Below, in pieces: positions 17,681 to 25,801 of a stretch of 64,000 nt of DNA. Position 1 is the stretch's first letter. Each line of letters starts with the position of its first letter. A model generated the notes under the pieces. It was given only the letters and a program-made list of their open reading frames with translations. It did not search any database and had not been told where the DNA came from. Source of the DNA: JAJFUE01 sp041687335 (lineage in GTDB: Bacteria > Sumerlaeota > Sumerlaeia > MVZB01); the NCBI GenBank assembly GCA_041687335.1, contig JAWLCE010000010.1:1-64000 (forward strand), given 5' to 3'. The position numbers and the translations under genes were made by a program.

Positions 17681-20600
17681 TTCCCGCCCATACTGGGAGG
17701 CCCGGTTCAAGGAAGAGTGGAAGGAGAAGAAGGGGGGCGAGCAAACCTACTTTTTCGCCGAACTGCTGGTCAAGAACCTGCCTGGATGGTTCATGCAGGA
17801 TGTGATGCGCCACCGGATGAGCCTGTGCGACTGGGGCTGCGCCGAGGGCGAGGGGGTGGCCTACTTGGGTGAGATCCTGCCAGACCACACGATTGTGGGT
17901 GTGGATTTTGCCGCGCAGGCGATTCAGAATGCGCGCGAGAAATATCCCGATCACACCTTCCTGACCGAGAATTGGCTCACCCGCAAAAAACTTGAGCCCA
18001 AGTATGACGTGGTTCTCAGTTCCAACGTGCTCGAGCACTTCCGCCAGCCAATCAGCGTGCTGCGGCGGGTGCTGGGACATATGGCCGGCAAATATCTCGT
18101 CCTGCTGGTACCCTATGCCGAGGATCCGGGCAACATGGAACCGGAGCATTTTTTTCGCTTTCTGAAGGGGAACTTCCCCTTCGCTTGGGATGACTGGTTC
18201 TGCATGTTCTTCAAAGTAATCCGGACGCGGGGGATGGAGGGCTCACGCTGGCAAGGCGAGCAGGCGCTGGTCATCTACGCGCGCCGGAGTTGGATCGAGG
18301 AGGCGGGGCTTGGCCTATCGCTGGACAACTATCCGGCCGAAAGCGCGGTGCAGGATCAGTTGCTGGCTCAGACGCGCAGTCAGCTCGAGGAAACGAAGAG
18401 CAAACATGATGTCATGGCCAAGAAGCTGGAGAACCAGTATCTGCATGACAAGATTATCCTTGAAGGCAATAACCAACTTCAACGCACCTGTGATCGGCTG
18501 AACGAGGCGCAACAAAAGAATTTGGCCCGGCTCAAGGAAGTCGAGGTTCAGAACGCCCGGCTCGAGCTGGCTCTCAACACCTTGGAGTCCGAGCGGGAGA
18601 CGCTGCTGCGTCAGGACCAGGAATGGCAGACGATCCGGTCCACCTACGAAAAAATAAACGCGGAGCAGCAGGAGAAGTTTGAGCAGCAGAACCAACTGGT
18701 TGAACAGTGGCGTCAGCGGGCCGAGCTTGCGGTGGTCGAGCAAGAGCGGTTGGCTGAGCTGACTCGCCAGATTGAAGCTCAACTGGCGACGGTTAAAGAA
18801 GACGCGGCGCAGCAGGGTCTGAATCGTCGTGAGCTGGAGGCGCAACTGGCGCGCGCGGGTGAGGAGAAGGGTCAGCTTGCAGCCCGGCAGGCCGAGTTGG
18901 AGGCGCAACTGGCGCGCGCGGGTGAGGAGAAGGGTCAGCTTGCAGCCCGGCAGGCCGAGTTGGAGGCGCAACTGGCGCGCGCGGGCGAGGAAAAGGGTCA
19001 GCTTGCAGCCCGGCAAACCGAGTTGGAGGCGCAACTGGCGCGCGCGGGTGAGGAGAAGGGGCAGCTGGCGGCCAAGCATGCCGAGCTGGAGGCGCAACTG
19101 GCGCGCGCGGGTGAGGAGAAGGGGCAGCTGGCGGCCAAGCATGCCGAGCTGGAGGCGCAACTGGCGCGAGCGAGCGAGGAGAAGGGTCAGCTGGCGGCCA
19201 AGCATGCCGAGCTGGAGGCGCAACTGGCGCGCGCGGGCGAGGAGAAGGATCAGCTTGCAGCCCAGCAGATCGAGCTGGAGGCGCAGCTGGCACGCGCGGG
19301 CGAGGAGATGGACCAGTTGGTTGACAGGCAGGCCGAGCTGGAGGCGCAGTTGGCGCACGAGGCCAAGGAGAAGGACCAGTTTGCCGCCGCGCAGATTGCA
19401 TTGAAGGCGGAAATGGCCGAAGCCAGTCTCCAGATCGAGCACTGGAGCGCGCTATTCCACGCCGTCAAGGATCAACTGGGTCATCTCTGCCCGCAGGGCG
19501 AGGAGGAGGCGGACGCGCAGCGCGTTAGGGATGAGCAAATCGAACAGCTCGAACAGGAGTTGGGCGTGCTCGTCCAACAGCGCGAAGCGATCGAGGCCGA
19601 GTTGGCTCGGATCGAAACGCGCCAGGTGGCCCTGGCTGGGCAGCGGCAGGAAATTGAACTTCGGGCCCGACGCCACCAAAAGGCACGTGGGAAAAGTTCG
19701 CAAGTTGCCGAACAGGCGCGGGAGCTGGAGCGCGTCGTGGCCGAACAGCAGGTGCTTGCCGAACGGCGGCGAGAGCTTGAAGGGGATCGGCAAGGTCTGC
19801 ATGAACGCAATGAGGCGGTCGGGCATCAGGTCGAGCGCCTGCGCCGCGAGCGGAACGGAAAAGCCAGTCAGGTCGAGCGGCTGGCCACCGAAAAAACGGG
19901 CGTGACTGTGGACATGGAGCGGGTGCAGCGTCTTCACGACCAGATTGCGCAATATCAGGTCAGTCTCAAGCAAGAGCTGGCGCAAGTGAGCAAGGAAAAG
20001 AGTCGGCTGGAGGAGAACCTTGTCCGGTTGGAGGAGGATGCCAGCCAGAGCGCCGAACTGGTCACAGAGCTTCAGCGTGATAAACAGGGGATGACGCTGG
20101 CCATCGAGCGGCTGCGCCAGCGCATTCAGGTCCTCACCTCCCGGCATGAGGAGATGGAGGCTCGGCTTGAGGCGCGCGACCAAATTTGTGGGACCCTTGA
20201 AATCCACAAGCGCGAGCTGGTTGAAGCGCAGGAGAAGCTGCAACAGAAAACAAGGCAGGCCGAGCAGGTCGCCAGCAATCAGGATCGCCTTTCGGCGACG
20301 ATCCGTGAGCTGCAGTCCAAATTGTTGATCCAAGATAATGAGCTTACGGCTCTTCGCAAGGATGCGGAGACGCTGCGGGTCATCAAGGGCATGTATTATT
20401 ACCGCATGGCGCAGGGGATCGACAGGATCAAACACCGGCTCGGGTTGTCTCGTGCCCAACGCGAGCAGATGCGGCTGGAAAAGCCGGCTGCGGCTGCGGT
20501 CGCCGATTCGCGTGTCGTGCTTGAGCCCTATCGCGGCCGGACCACCCAGCTAAAGGTTGCCGATCCGCTGGCGGCAGTCAATCCGGCAGCCGAACGCAAG

Positions 20601-22178
20601 CTCTACAACGATTTTAAGGTCGGCGCGATCCTGGACACTTTCACCCATGCTTGCTTTGCGCCAGAAAGCCAGCTGATCCTGTTCCGGCCCGACAATTGGC
20701 GGTCCATTCTGGAAGAATACAAGCTGGATTTCCTGATGGTGGAGTCGGCCTGGAACGGCAACGACGGGGCCTGGAAATATCGCGTCGGAACATATAATGC
20801 CCCCCCCGGCCGCGAGCTGGACGACGTGCTCAAGTGGTGCTGGGAGAAGGGTGTTCCAACGGTCTTTTGGAACAAGGAGGATCCGCCGCATTTCGACAAG
20901 TTTGCCGAGGCGGCCGCCAAATTCGATTACGTCTTCACCACCGATGCCAACTGCATCCCGAAGTATGAGGCCCGCTGCGGGCACAAGCGGATCGCGGCGC
21001 TGCCGTTCGCAGCGCAGCCGATGATCCACAACCCCGTGCTCAGCAAGCCGCGCGAGGGCACAACCTGCTTCGCCGGAACCTACTATGCCGACGATTTCAA
21101 GGAGCGGCGTCAGGACATGGACGTGCTGCTCGAGGGCGGGCGGCGCCACGGCATGGACATCTTCGACCGCATGCATGGCCATGAAGGGGCCGACAAGCAC
21201 CGCTACATGTTCCCCAAGCCGTTCCAGCCCCACATCCGCGGGCGGCTGGACTACGAGCAGATGCTGCAGGCCTATCGCGCCTACAAGGTCTTCCTGAACG
21301 TGAACTCGGTCTATGACTCGCCGACAATGTTCTCGCGCCGGGTCTTTGAGCTGCTGGCCTGCGGCACGCCGGTGGTGACCACCCGCTCGCTTGGAATCAA
21401 GGAATTCTTTGGCGATCTGGTGCCCCAGGTGGAGACGGTCGAGGAGACGCAGGCGGCGCTGGAACTGCTGCTCGACGACCCGGAACAGTGGTGGCGATAC
21501 TCGGCGCGTGGGATCCGTCAGGTGATGGCGGAGCACACCTACACCCATCGATTCCAAACAATCGTCCACGCCATCGGACTGCGGGCCGAGCCTCCCGAGG
21601 CGGAGCCGATGGTGGCGGTGGTGATCCCCGCTGGCGATCCACGTCAACTGGCGGAGTGTCTGCGCCAGCAGAGCGAGCCGCCTGCCAGCGTCATCATTGC
21701 CGCCTCGGAACGGGATGCCTCGCAACATGCGCTGGCGATCAAGGGGCTGGGCCTGAGCGTGGTCGTCGTCTCAACCGACCATCTACTCGATGTGCTCCAC
21801 CAACGTCTGCCTGAGGTACAGGTCGCCGTGCTCGACAGCCGGCATTATTACGGTCCCCACTACCTGCGTGATGCCCGGCTGGCACTCCTTTATGGCGGTT
21901 GTGCCGTTACTGGCCTGAGCACCCATTTCGTCGCGCAGGGTCGCAGGGACGCAAGGCTGGACGAGGAGGCGGGGGAGGAATATTTCCGCCGCCAGAGCCT
22001 GCTGGGCGCAACACTCGCCACACGCGGCCGCACGTTCACCGATGGCCTGCTGGCCGCGGCAATCCATGGCGAGATGGCGGCGCTCCAACAGGAGGGTTAT
22101 GCCCGCAGCCGGTTTGAATTCCTTCGCGCCTGCCCGGGACTCCCCGATGCGGCCACGATCGGCAAGGTTTGCATATGA
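17658..22178 (+). CDS. methyltransferase / giant coiled-coil / CgeB-like glycosyltransferase fusion, putative glycan-length ruler
   Basis: 1506 residues. Residues 1-~220 are a class I methyltransferase (motif I CDWGCAEGEG at ~57-66, acidic VGVDF, DVVLSSNVLEH). Residues ~229-940 are almost uninterrupted charged heptads predicted to be one very long coiled coil, with nine near-identical 21-residue repeats at 392-580. Residues ~975-1330 resemble CgeB/group-1 glycosyltransferases (VFWNKEDPPHFDKF, then SRRVFELLACGTPVVTT near 1225). Residues ~1335-1500 look like a partial GT2-type domain (VAVVIPAGDPRQLAECL). The ATG at 17658 has AGGGG upstream and overlaps wzt. The parts match those of the WbdD (methyltransferase plus coiled coil) and WbbB (glycosyltransferases plus coiled coil) rulers that terminate O-antigen chains. 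Domain calls are good; the ruler role is inference. Confidence 0.85.
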   Translation: MSLPAKLNSRPYWEARFKEEWKEKKGGEQTYFFAELLVKNLPGWFMQDVMRHRMSLCDWGCAEGEGVAYLGEILPDHTIVGVDFAAQAIQNAREKYPDHTFLTENWLTRKKLEPKYDVVLSSNVLEHFRQPISVLRRVLGHMAGKYLVLLVPYAEDPGNMEPEHFFRFLKGNFPFAWDDWFCMFFKVIRTRGMEGSRWQGEQALVIYARRSWIEEAGLGLSLDNYPAESAVQDQLLAQTRSQLEETKSKHDVMAKKLENQYLHDKIILEGNNQLQRTCDRLNEAQQKNLARLKEVEVQNARLELALNTLESERETLLRQDQEWQTIRSTYEKINAEQQEKFEQQNQLVEQWRQRAELAVVEQERLAELTRQIEAQLATVKEDAAQQGLNRRELEAQLARAGEEKGQLAARQAELEAQLARAGEEKGQLAARQAELEAQLARAGEEKGQLAARQTELEAQLARAGEEKGQLAAKHAELEAQLARAGEEKGQLAAKHAELEAQLARASEEKGQLAAKHAELEAQLARAGEEKDQLAAQQIELEAQLARAGEEMDQLVDRQAELEAQLAHEAKEKDQFAAAQIALKAEMAEASLQIEHWSALFHAVKDQLGHLCPQGEEEADAQRVRDEQIEQLEQELGVLVQQREAIEAELARIETRQVALAGQRQEIELRARRHQKARGKSSQVAEQARELERVVAEQQVLAERRRELEGDRQGLHERNEAVGHQVERLRRERNGKASQVERLATEKTGVTVDMERVQRLHDQIAQYQVSLKQELAQVSKEKSRLEENLVRLEEDASQSAELVTELQRDKQGMTLAIERLRQRIQVLTSRHEEMEARLEARDQICGTLEIHKRELVEAQEKLQQKTRQAEQVASNQDRLSATIRELQSKLLIQDNELTALRKDAETLRVIKGMYYYRMAQGIDRIKHRLGLSRAQREQMRLEKPAAAAVADSRVVLEPYRGRTTQLKVADPLAAVNPAAERKLYNDFKVGAILDTFTHACFAPESQLILFRPDNWRSILEEYKLDFLMVESAWNGNDGAWKYRVGTYNAPPGRELDDVLKWCWEKGVPTVFWNKEDPPHFDKFAEAAAKFDYVFTTDANCIPKYEARCGHKRIAALPFAAQPMIHNPVLSKPREGTTCFAGTYYADDFKERRQDMDVLLEGGRRHGMDIFDRMHGHEGADKHRYMFPKPFQPHIRGRLDYEQMLQAYRAYKVFLNVNSVYDSPTMFSRRVFELLACGTPVVTTRSLGIKEFFGDLVPQVETVEETQAALELLLDDPEQWWRYSARGIRQVMAEHTYTHRFQTIVHAIGLRAEPPEAEPMVAVVIPAGDPRQLAECLRQQSEPPASVIIAASERDASQHALAIKGLGLSVVVVSTDHLLDVLHQRLPEVQVAVLDSRHYYGPHYLRDARLALLYGGCAVTGLSTHFVAQGRRDARLDEEAGEEYFRRQSLLGATLATRGRTFTDGLLAAAIHGEMAALQQEGYARSRFEFLRACPGLPDAATIGKVCI
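18831..19397 (+). repeat. nine in-frame 63-bp tandem repeats in the coiled-coil gene
   Basis: Nine consecutive copies of a 63-base unit encode 21 residues each (consensus ELEAQLARAGEEKGQLAA plus three variable residues). Copies 1 and 2, and 4 and 5, differ at single bases; copies 8 and 9 are the most diverged. The unit is exactly three heptads, so copy-number changes keep both reading frame and coiled-coil register. The near identity of neighbours indicates recent duplication or conversion. Confidence 0.95.
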
Positions 22179-24535
22179 TGATTCACACGATTAAAGAGCC
22201 TCGCCGCAAGGTGCATCTGCTGTTTTCGGGGCACGACTTCAAGTTCCTGACGCCGTTGATCGAGCGGTGCCAGCGCAGCGAGCTATATGAGGTGCGACTG
22301 GATAAGCACAAGGGTCATCAGATCGATTCGGAAGCCGATGCGCGCGAGCACCTCAAGTGGGCGGACATCATCTTTTGCGAGTGGGCGCTGGGCAATGCTG
22401 TATGGTATTCGCAACACAAGCGTCCCGATCAACTGCTGGTGGTGCGGCTGCACCTGCAGGAAGTCCAGGCGCGCGATCAGATCTCGTTTATTTGGGAAAC
22501 CGACTGGTCGGCCGTGGATCGGTTGATCACGATTACCCATCACATATATGACTGGATGGTGGCCGAGTTCCCCGTCCTGCGTGACCGAGCCTGCCTGATC
22601 TACAACCCGATCGATGCCAGCGGCCAGCTCAACCAGCCCAAGCCACCGGGCCATGAGTTTCGGCTGGGTCTGGTCGGCGTCGTGCCCCAGCGCAAACGGA
22701 TTGATTTGGCCGTCGAAATTTTGGAAAAGTTGGTGCGCCAGGACCAACGCTACCGGCTCCACGTCAAGGGACACCGACCCGAGCAGTACGACTGGATGCT
22801 GGCACGCAAAGATGAGATGGCCTGGTATAACGAGCTTTATGGTCGAATTCAGTCCCTGCCCTTTCAGGATGCGGTCATCTTCGAACCCCATGGTGCGGAC
22901 ATGGCCGGCTTCTACTCCAAGATCGGCTTCATCCTCTCGACCAGCGATTTTGAGGGTTCGCACCAGGCGGTGGCCGAGGGGATGGCGGCGGGCTGCATCC
23001 CGATCATCCGCAACTGGGTCGGGGCCGATCGAATTTATCCGCCCAAGCATGTTGTCGAATCGATGGATCAGGCGGCCGTGATGATCCAGCGCTGGAACGA
23101 ATCGCCTTACCAGGCCGAGGAGCGGGAGGCCTGTCGCCGCTATGCCCGCGAACGATTCGATCAGGAGCTGATCTGCGACAAAATCGAATCCTTCTTCATC
23201 GAGGCGATCCGTGCGCGCTTTCAGGATGACGGCGCCCCCACGCTGCCCGCGCGTCCGGCCCAGGCGACGCTGCCGCGGGTGATGCTGCTCGGCTACATCG
23301 CCCCGGGTTATCGCGGCGGTTATCGAATCCGGATCGAGCAGGAGATTCAGGCATTGACGCGGCTGGGCTGCCAAGTCCATCTGGCCTGCCTGCACCCGCC
23401 GATACAGGATGCCGCGGCGCTCAAGGATCATGCCGCGCAACTGGAACGGCTCGGCTGTCGGGTGCACCTGATCCCCTCGCCGCGTTTCTTTGATATCCAG
23501 ATCGCGTCCGACACCTTCAAGGGGGAACTGGACGCGCTCGAGGCGGTGGTGCGTGCCGAGCGGATTGCGCTGGTCCATGCAGAGGCGCTCTATAGCGCAC
23601 GCTTGGGTGCCCATCTCAAGAAGCGCCTGCCCGAGATCAAACTGGTCTTCGACGTCCATGGCGACAGCGTGGAGGAGGAACGCATGTCGGGGGCCAGCAA
23701 AGAGCGCGTGCGGGCGATGGTCGAAGCCGATCGGCTGGTCTTTGAGCTAAGCGACCTCAATGTGTTTGTCTCTGAGGCGATGCGAGAGCACTTCCAGGCT
23801 CGACATCGGCGCGAGTTGCCCTCGGTGATTGTCCCCTGCTGCGTCGCCGACCGTTGCTTCACGCAGCGGCGGACGGGCCGGCCGATCCTGCTGCCGCCGG
23901 GGCGGCCGGTTCTGGCCTATCTGGGGACGATGGTTGCCTGGCAGTGCGGCGATGAAATGATCGGGTTGTTCGCGCGCCTGCACCGGCTCAACCGGGATCT
24001 GTTTTATCTGCTGCTTGTCCCGCTGGGCGACCATGCCAAGGTACGCACCTTGATGGAGCGCCACGGCCTGGGCGGCGAGGACGTCCTGCTCGTCGAGGTG
24101 CCCCACGAGCAGGTGGCCGATTACCTGCGCCATGCTCACGCCGGGCTCCTCTTGCGGCTCGATGATCCAGTCAATCGGGTCTCCTCGCCTACTAAGTTCG
24201 GTGAGTATCTGGCGGCGGGCTGTCCGGTGGTAATGACCGAGCGGATCGGCGATTATAGCCAGTTGGCGCGTGAGCATGAGGTCGGGGTCGTACTGGACCC
24301 GCAGTGGCTGGTCAGTCAGAATTGGCCCGAGGCGGAGCTGCGTCGGATTCTGGACCTGGTCGAGCGCAGCCATGCCGGTCGCGAAGAAATGGCCCGGCGT
24401 TGCCGCGACCTGGCTTGGGAGATGATTCACTGGGAGCCGGCCTCCGAACGGCTGGCCCTGGCTTACAGCCGGGTCCTGCTCGGCGAACCGGCTGCACAGA
24501 TGGCCCAAACGGCTGGAGAAACGGCACAGCGCTGA
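22175..24535 (+). CDS. two-domain GT4-type glycosyltransferase
   Basis: 786 residues holding two GT-B modules in tandem. The first (residues ~10-345) has FRLGLVGVVPQRKRIDLAVE and STSDFEGSHQAVAEGMAAG, the GT4 nucleotide-sugar site. The second (residues ~365-780) starts with VMLLGYIAPGYRGGYRIRIEQE, continues with LVFDVHGD and YLGTMVAWQCGDEMI, and has SSPTKFGEYLAAGCPVVMTE. Two active sites in one protein suggest synthesis of a disaccharide repeat or an adaptor. The start ATG overlaps the previous stop (ATGA), with AAGG upstream, so it is coupled to the fusion protein gene. It is the last gene of the locus. Confidence 0.85.
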   Translation: MMIHTIKEPRRKVHLLFSGHDFKFLTPLIERCQRSELYEVRLDKHKGHQIDSEADAREHLKWADIIFCEWALGNAVWYSQHKRPDQLLVVRLHLQEVQARDQISFIWETDWSAVDRLITITHHIYDWMVAEFPVLRDRACLIYNPIDASGQLNQPKPPGHEFRLGLVGVVPQRKRIDLAVEILEKLVRQDQRYRLHVKGHRPEQYDWMLARKDEMAWYNELYGRIQSLPFQDAVIFEPHGADMAGFYSKIGFILSTSDFEGSHQAVAEGMAAGCIPIIRNWVGADRIYPPKHVVESMDQAAVMIQRWNESPYQAEEREACRRYARERFDQELICDKIESFFIEAIRARFQDDGAPTLPARPAQATLPRVMLLGYIAPGYRGGYRIRIEQEIQALTRLGCQVHLACLHPPIQDAAALKDHAAQLERLGCRVHLIPSPRFFDIQIASDTFKGELDALEAVVRAERIALVHAEALYSARLGAHLKKRLPEIKLVFDVHGDSVEEERMSGASKERVRAMVEADRLVFELSDLNVFVSEAMREHFQARHRRELPSVIVPCCVADRCFTQRRTGRPILLPPGRPVLAYLGTMVAWQCGDEMIGLFARLHRLNRDLFYLLLVPLGDHAKVRTLMERHGLGGEDVLLVEVPHEQVADYLRHAHAGLLLRLDDPVNRVSSPTKFGEYLAAGCPVVMTERIGDYSQLAREHEVGVVLDPQWLVSQNWPEAELRRILDLVERSHAGREEMARRCRDLAWEMIHWEPASERLALAYSRVLLGEPAAQMAQTAGETAQR

Positions 24536-24849
24536 AAGACCTTTTAGCTGCGCCACGAGCAGCCGGACGCCGGCAAGTTCCATTTCAAAGTAATTTATAA
24601 TGAAACATGATCCTTCACGCCCGCGCGTGCCGGCCGGCTAGCGGCGGGGAGTATCATGGTTACAGGTTTTATAAGAAATATTAATGAGGATGCGGCTAAA
24701 AAAGCGCAATATTTGATAAACAAACCTGTTGCCGCGGCGAAATGAGCGATTACTGGTTTTACATTATTTTTTCGGCTGATTTTGCTTGCAATCCATCCCG
24801 CCCGCCTGATTAATCAACATGAACAAAATGTTGCGGTTGTCTGAAAAAA
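24536..24849. other. 314-base AT-rich intergenic region
   Basis: Clearly more AT-rich than its surroundings, with no coding sequence seen. A perfect 10-base palindrome TGATTAATCA lies at 24807-24816, 34 bases before the TPR gene start. AACA/TGTT half sites flank three A bases shortly after. Both could be operator sites. No convincing promoter pair or terminator is visible. Confidence 0.45.
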
Positions 24850-25650
24850 ATGTTGGATCTATTCATTGCCCCGCCTATCCCCGTGATGCTCGACCCGTCC
24901 TGGCATGCCTCGGATGCCTTGCTGTCGGTCTGCCGGCTGTTGATCAAGCTGGGACGGCTTGATGAGGCGCTCGACTTGTTGCGCACGGCCGAGCAGGAAC
25001 ATCGCCCGCTGGCGGAGAAGCTTCCGGGAAGCGCGCTTTCACGCCAGGCGCAGGCGCTTGAGCTGTTGGCCGAATGCCTTGATGCCATGGGGTGCCTGGG
25101 TGATGCGGTCGAGGTCGGCTGGGAGGCCGTTGTGCTCAACCAGCGGTTGGAGGCCCGTGAGGGGACTTTGCACCTGTCGCGGCAGGCGCGGCTGCTCCAG
25201 ACGCTAGTCGGGCGGTTGATGGCTCTGGGCCGTCATGCCGAGGCAATGGATACAGCCCGCCAGTCGATCCTGATCTACGCGCGGCTGACCACGGAGGGGC
25301 ATGATTACTTTCGTGCGGCCTGGGCCCACACTCTGGAACAAATGGTAGATGGATTCATGGCCTTGGACGATTCGGCGGGTGGGCTTGAGGCAGCGCGCGC
25401 GGCCGAGGAACAATATCGTCAGTTGGCGGCCGGGCATGCCGCGGCATTCCTGCCTAATTGGGCACGTTCACTGCTGAGGCTCGCCCGTCTGTCGGAGGGC
25501 CTGGGCGAGTATGGGGAGGCGATTGCGGCGGCCAGGCAGGCGGAGACCCAATTCGCCCTTTTATCGATGAACGATCCACAGTCCTACCAGCGAAATTGGT
25601 CTGAGACGGTCAACACACTGGCGCGGCTTTTAATCCACCAAACCGCCTGA
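24850..25650 (+). CDS. TPR-like helical repeat protein
   Basis: 266 residues, almost all helical, with about five repeats of paired helices carrying TPR-type residues: LIKLGRLDEALDLL, LDAMGCLGDAVEVG, LMALGRHAEAMDTA, FMALDDSAGGLEAA and SEGLGEYGEAIAAA, spaced ~45 residues, longer than the classic 34. No signal peptide is seen, so it is probably a cytoplasmic protein-protein scaffold. The start lacks a clear ribosome site (only A-rich sequence precedes the ATG), so the first residue is uncertain. It follows the glycan locus but is separated by an AT-rich gap, and nothing ties it to that locus. Confidence 0.65.
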   Translation: MLDLFIAPPIPVMLDPSWHASDALLSVCRLLIKLGRLDEALDLLRTAEQEHRPLAEKLPGSALSRQAQALELLAECLDAMGCLGDAVEVGWEAVVLNQRLEAREGTLHLSRQARLLQTLVGRLMALGRHAEAMDTARQSILIYARLTTEGHDYFRAAWAHTLEQMVDGFMALDDSAGGLEAARAAEEQYRQLAAGHAAAFLPNWARSLLRLARLSEGLGEYGEAIAAARQAETQFALLSMNDPQSYQRNWSETVNTLARLLIHQTA

Positions 25651-25688
25651 GACTGCCGCCTTAAGAGAAGCATCACTCCCTGTTTCCC

Positions 25689-25717
25689 TTGATCTGGCTG
25701 GGCTGGGCCTATATAAA
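25689..25717 (+). promoter_or_regulatory. candidate sigma70 promoter for the GHL10/DUF2851 genes
   Basis: TTGATC (25689-25694), a 17-base spacer, TATAAA (25712-25717, five of six). The predicted leader to the start at 25802 is about 78 bases. Confidence 0.5.
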
Positions 25718-25801
25718 TCGGAGGGTCATGCCGATGGAATCGGTTTTGCCGTCCGCTTATCTTTCACCGCGGATGCGCCAGATACGAACAGGATGTGCGT
25801 C

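Noticed and set aside
18831..19397. CRISPR array
   Set aside because: The repeats are directly adjacent 63-base units without unique spacers, in frame within a gene; no cas gene is present.
18315..19442. 375-codon open frame on the minus strand opposite the 63-bp repeats, leucine/glutamine-rich with repeats of its own
   Set aside because: It mirrors the repeats of the real coiled-coil gene, which has a ribosome site, coupled neighbours and recognisable domains at both ends. The minus frame has none of these.
22283..23659. 458-codon minus-strand frame opposite the double GT4 gene
   Set aside because: It is antisense to conserved glycosyltransferase motifs and has no start signal or recognisable domain.
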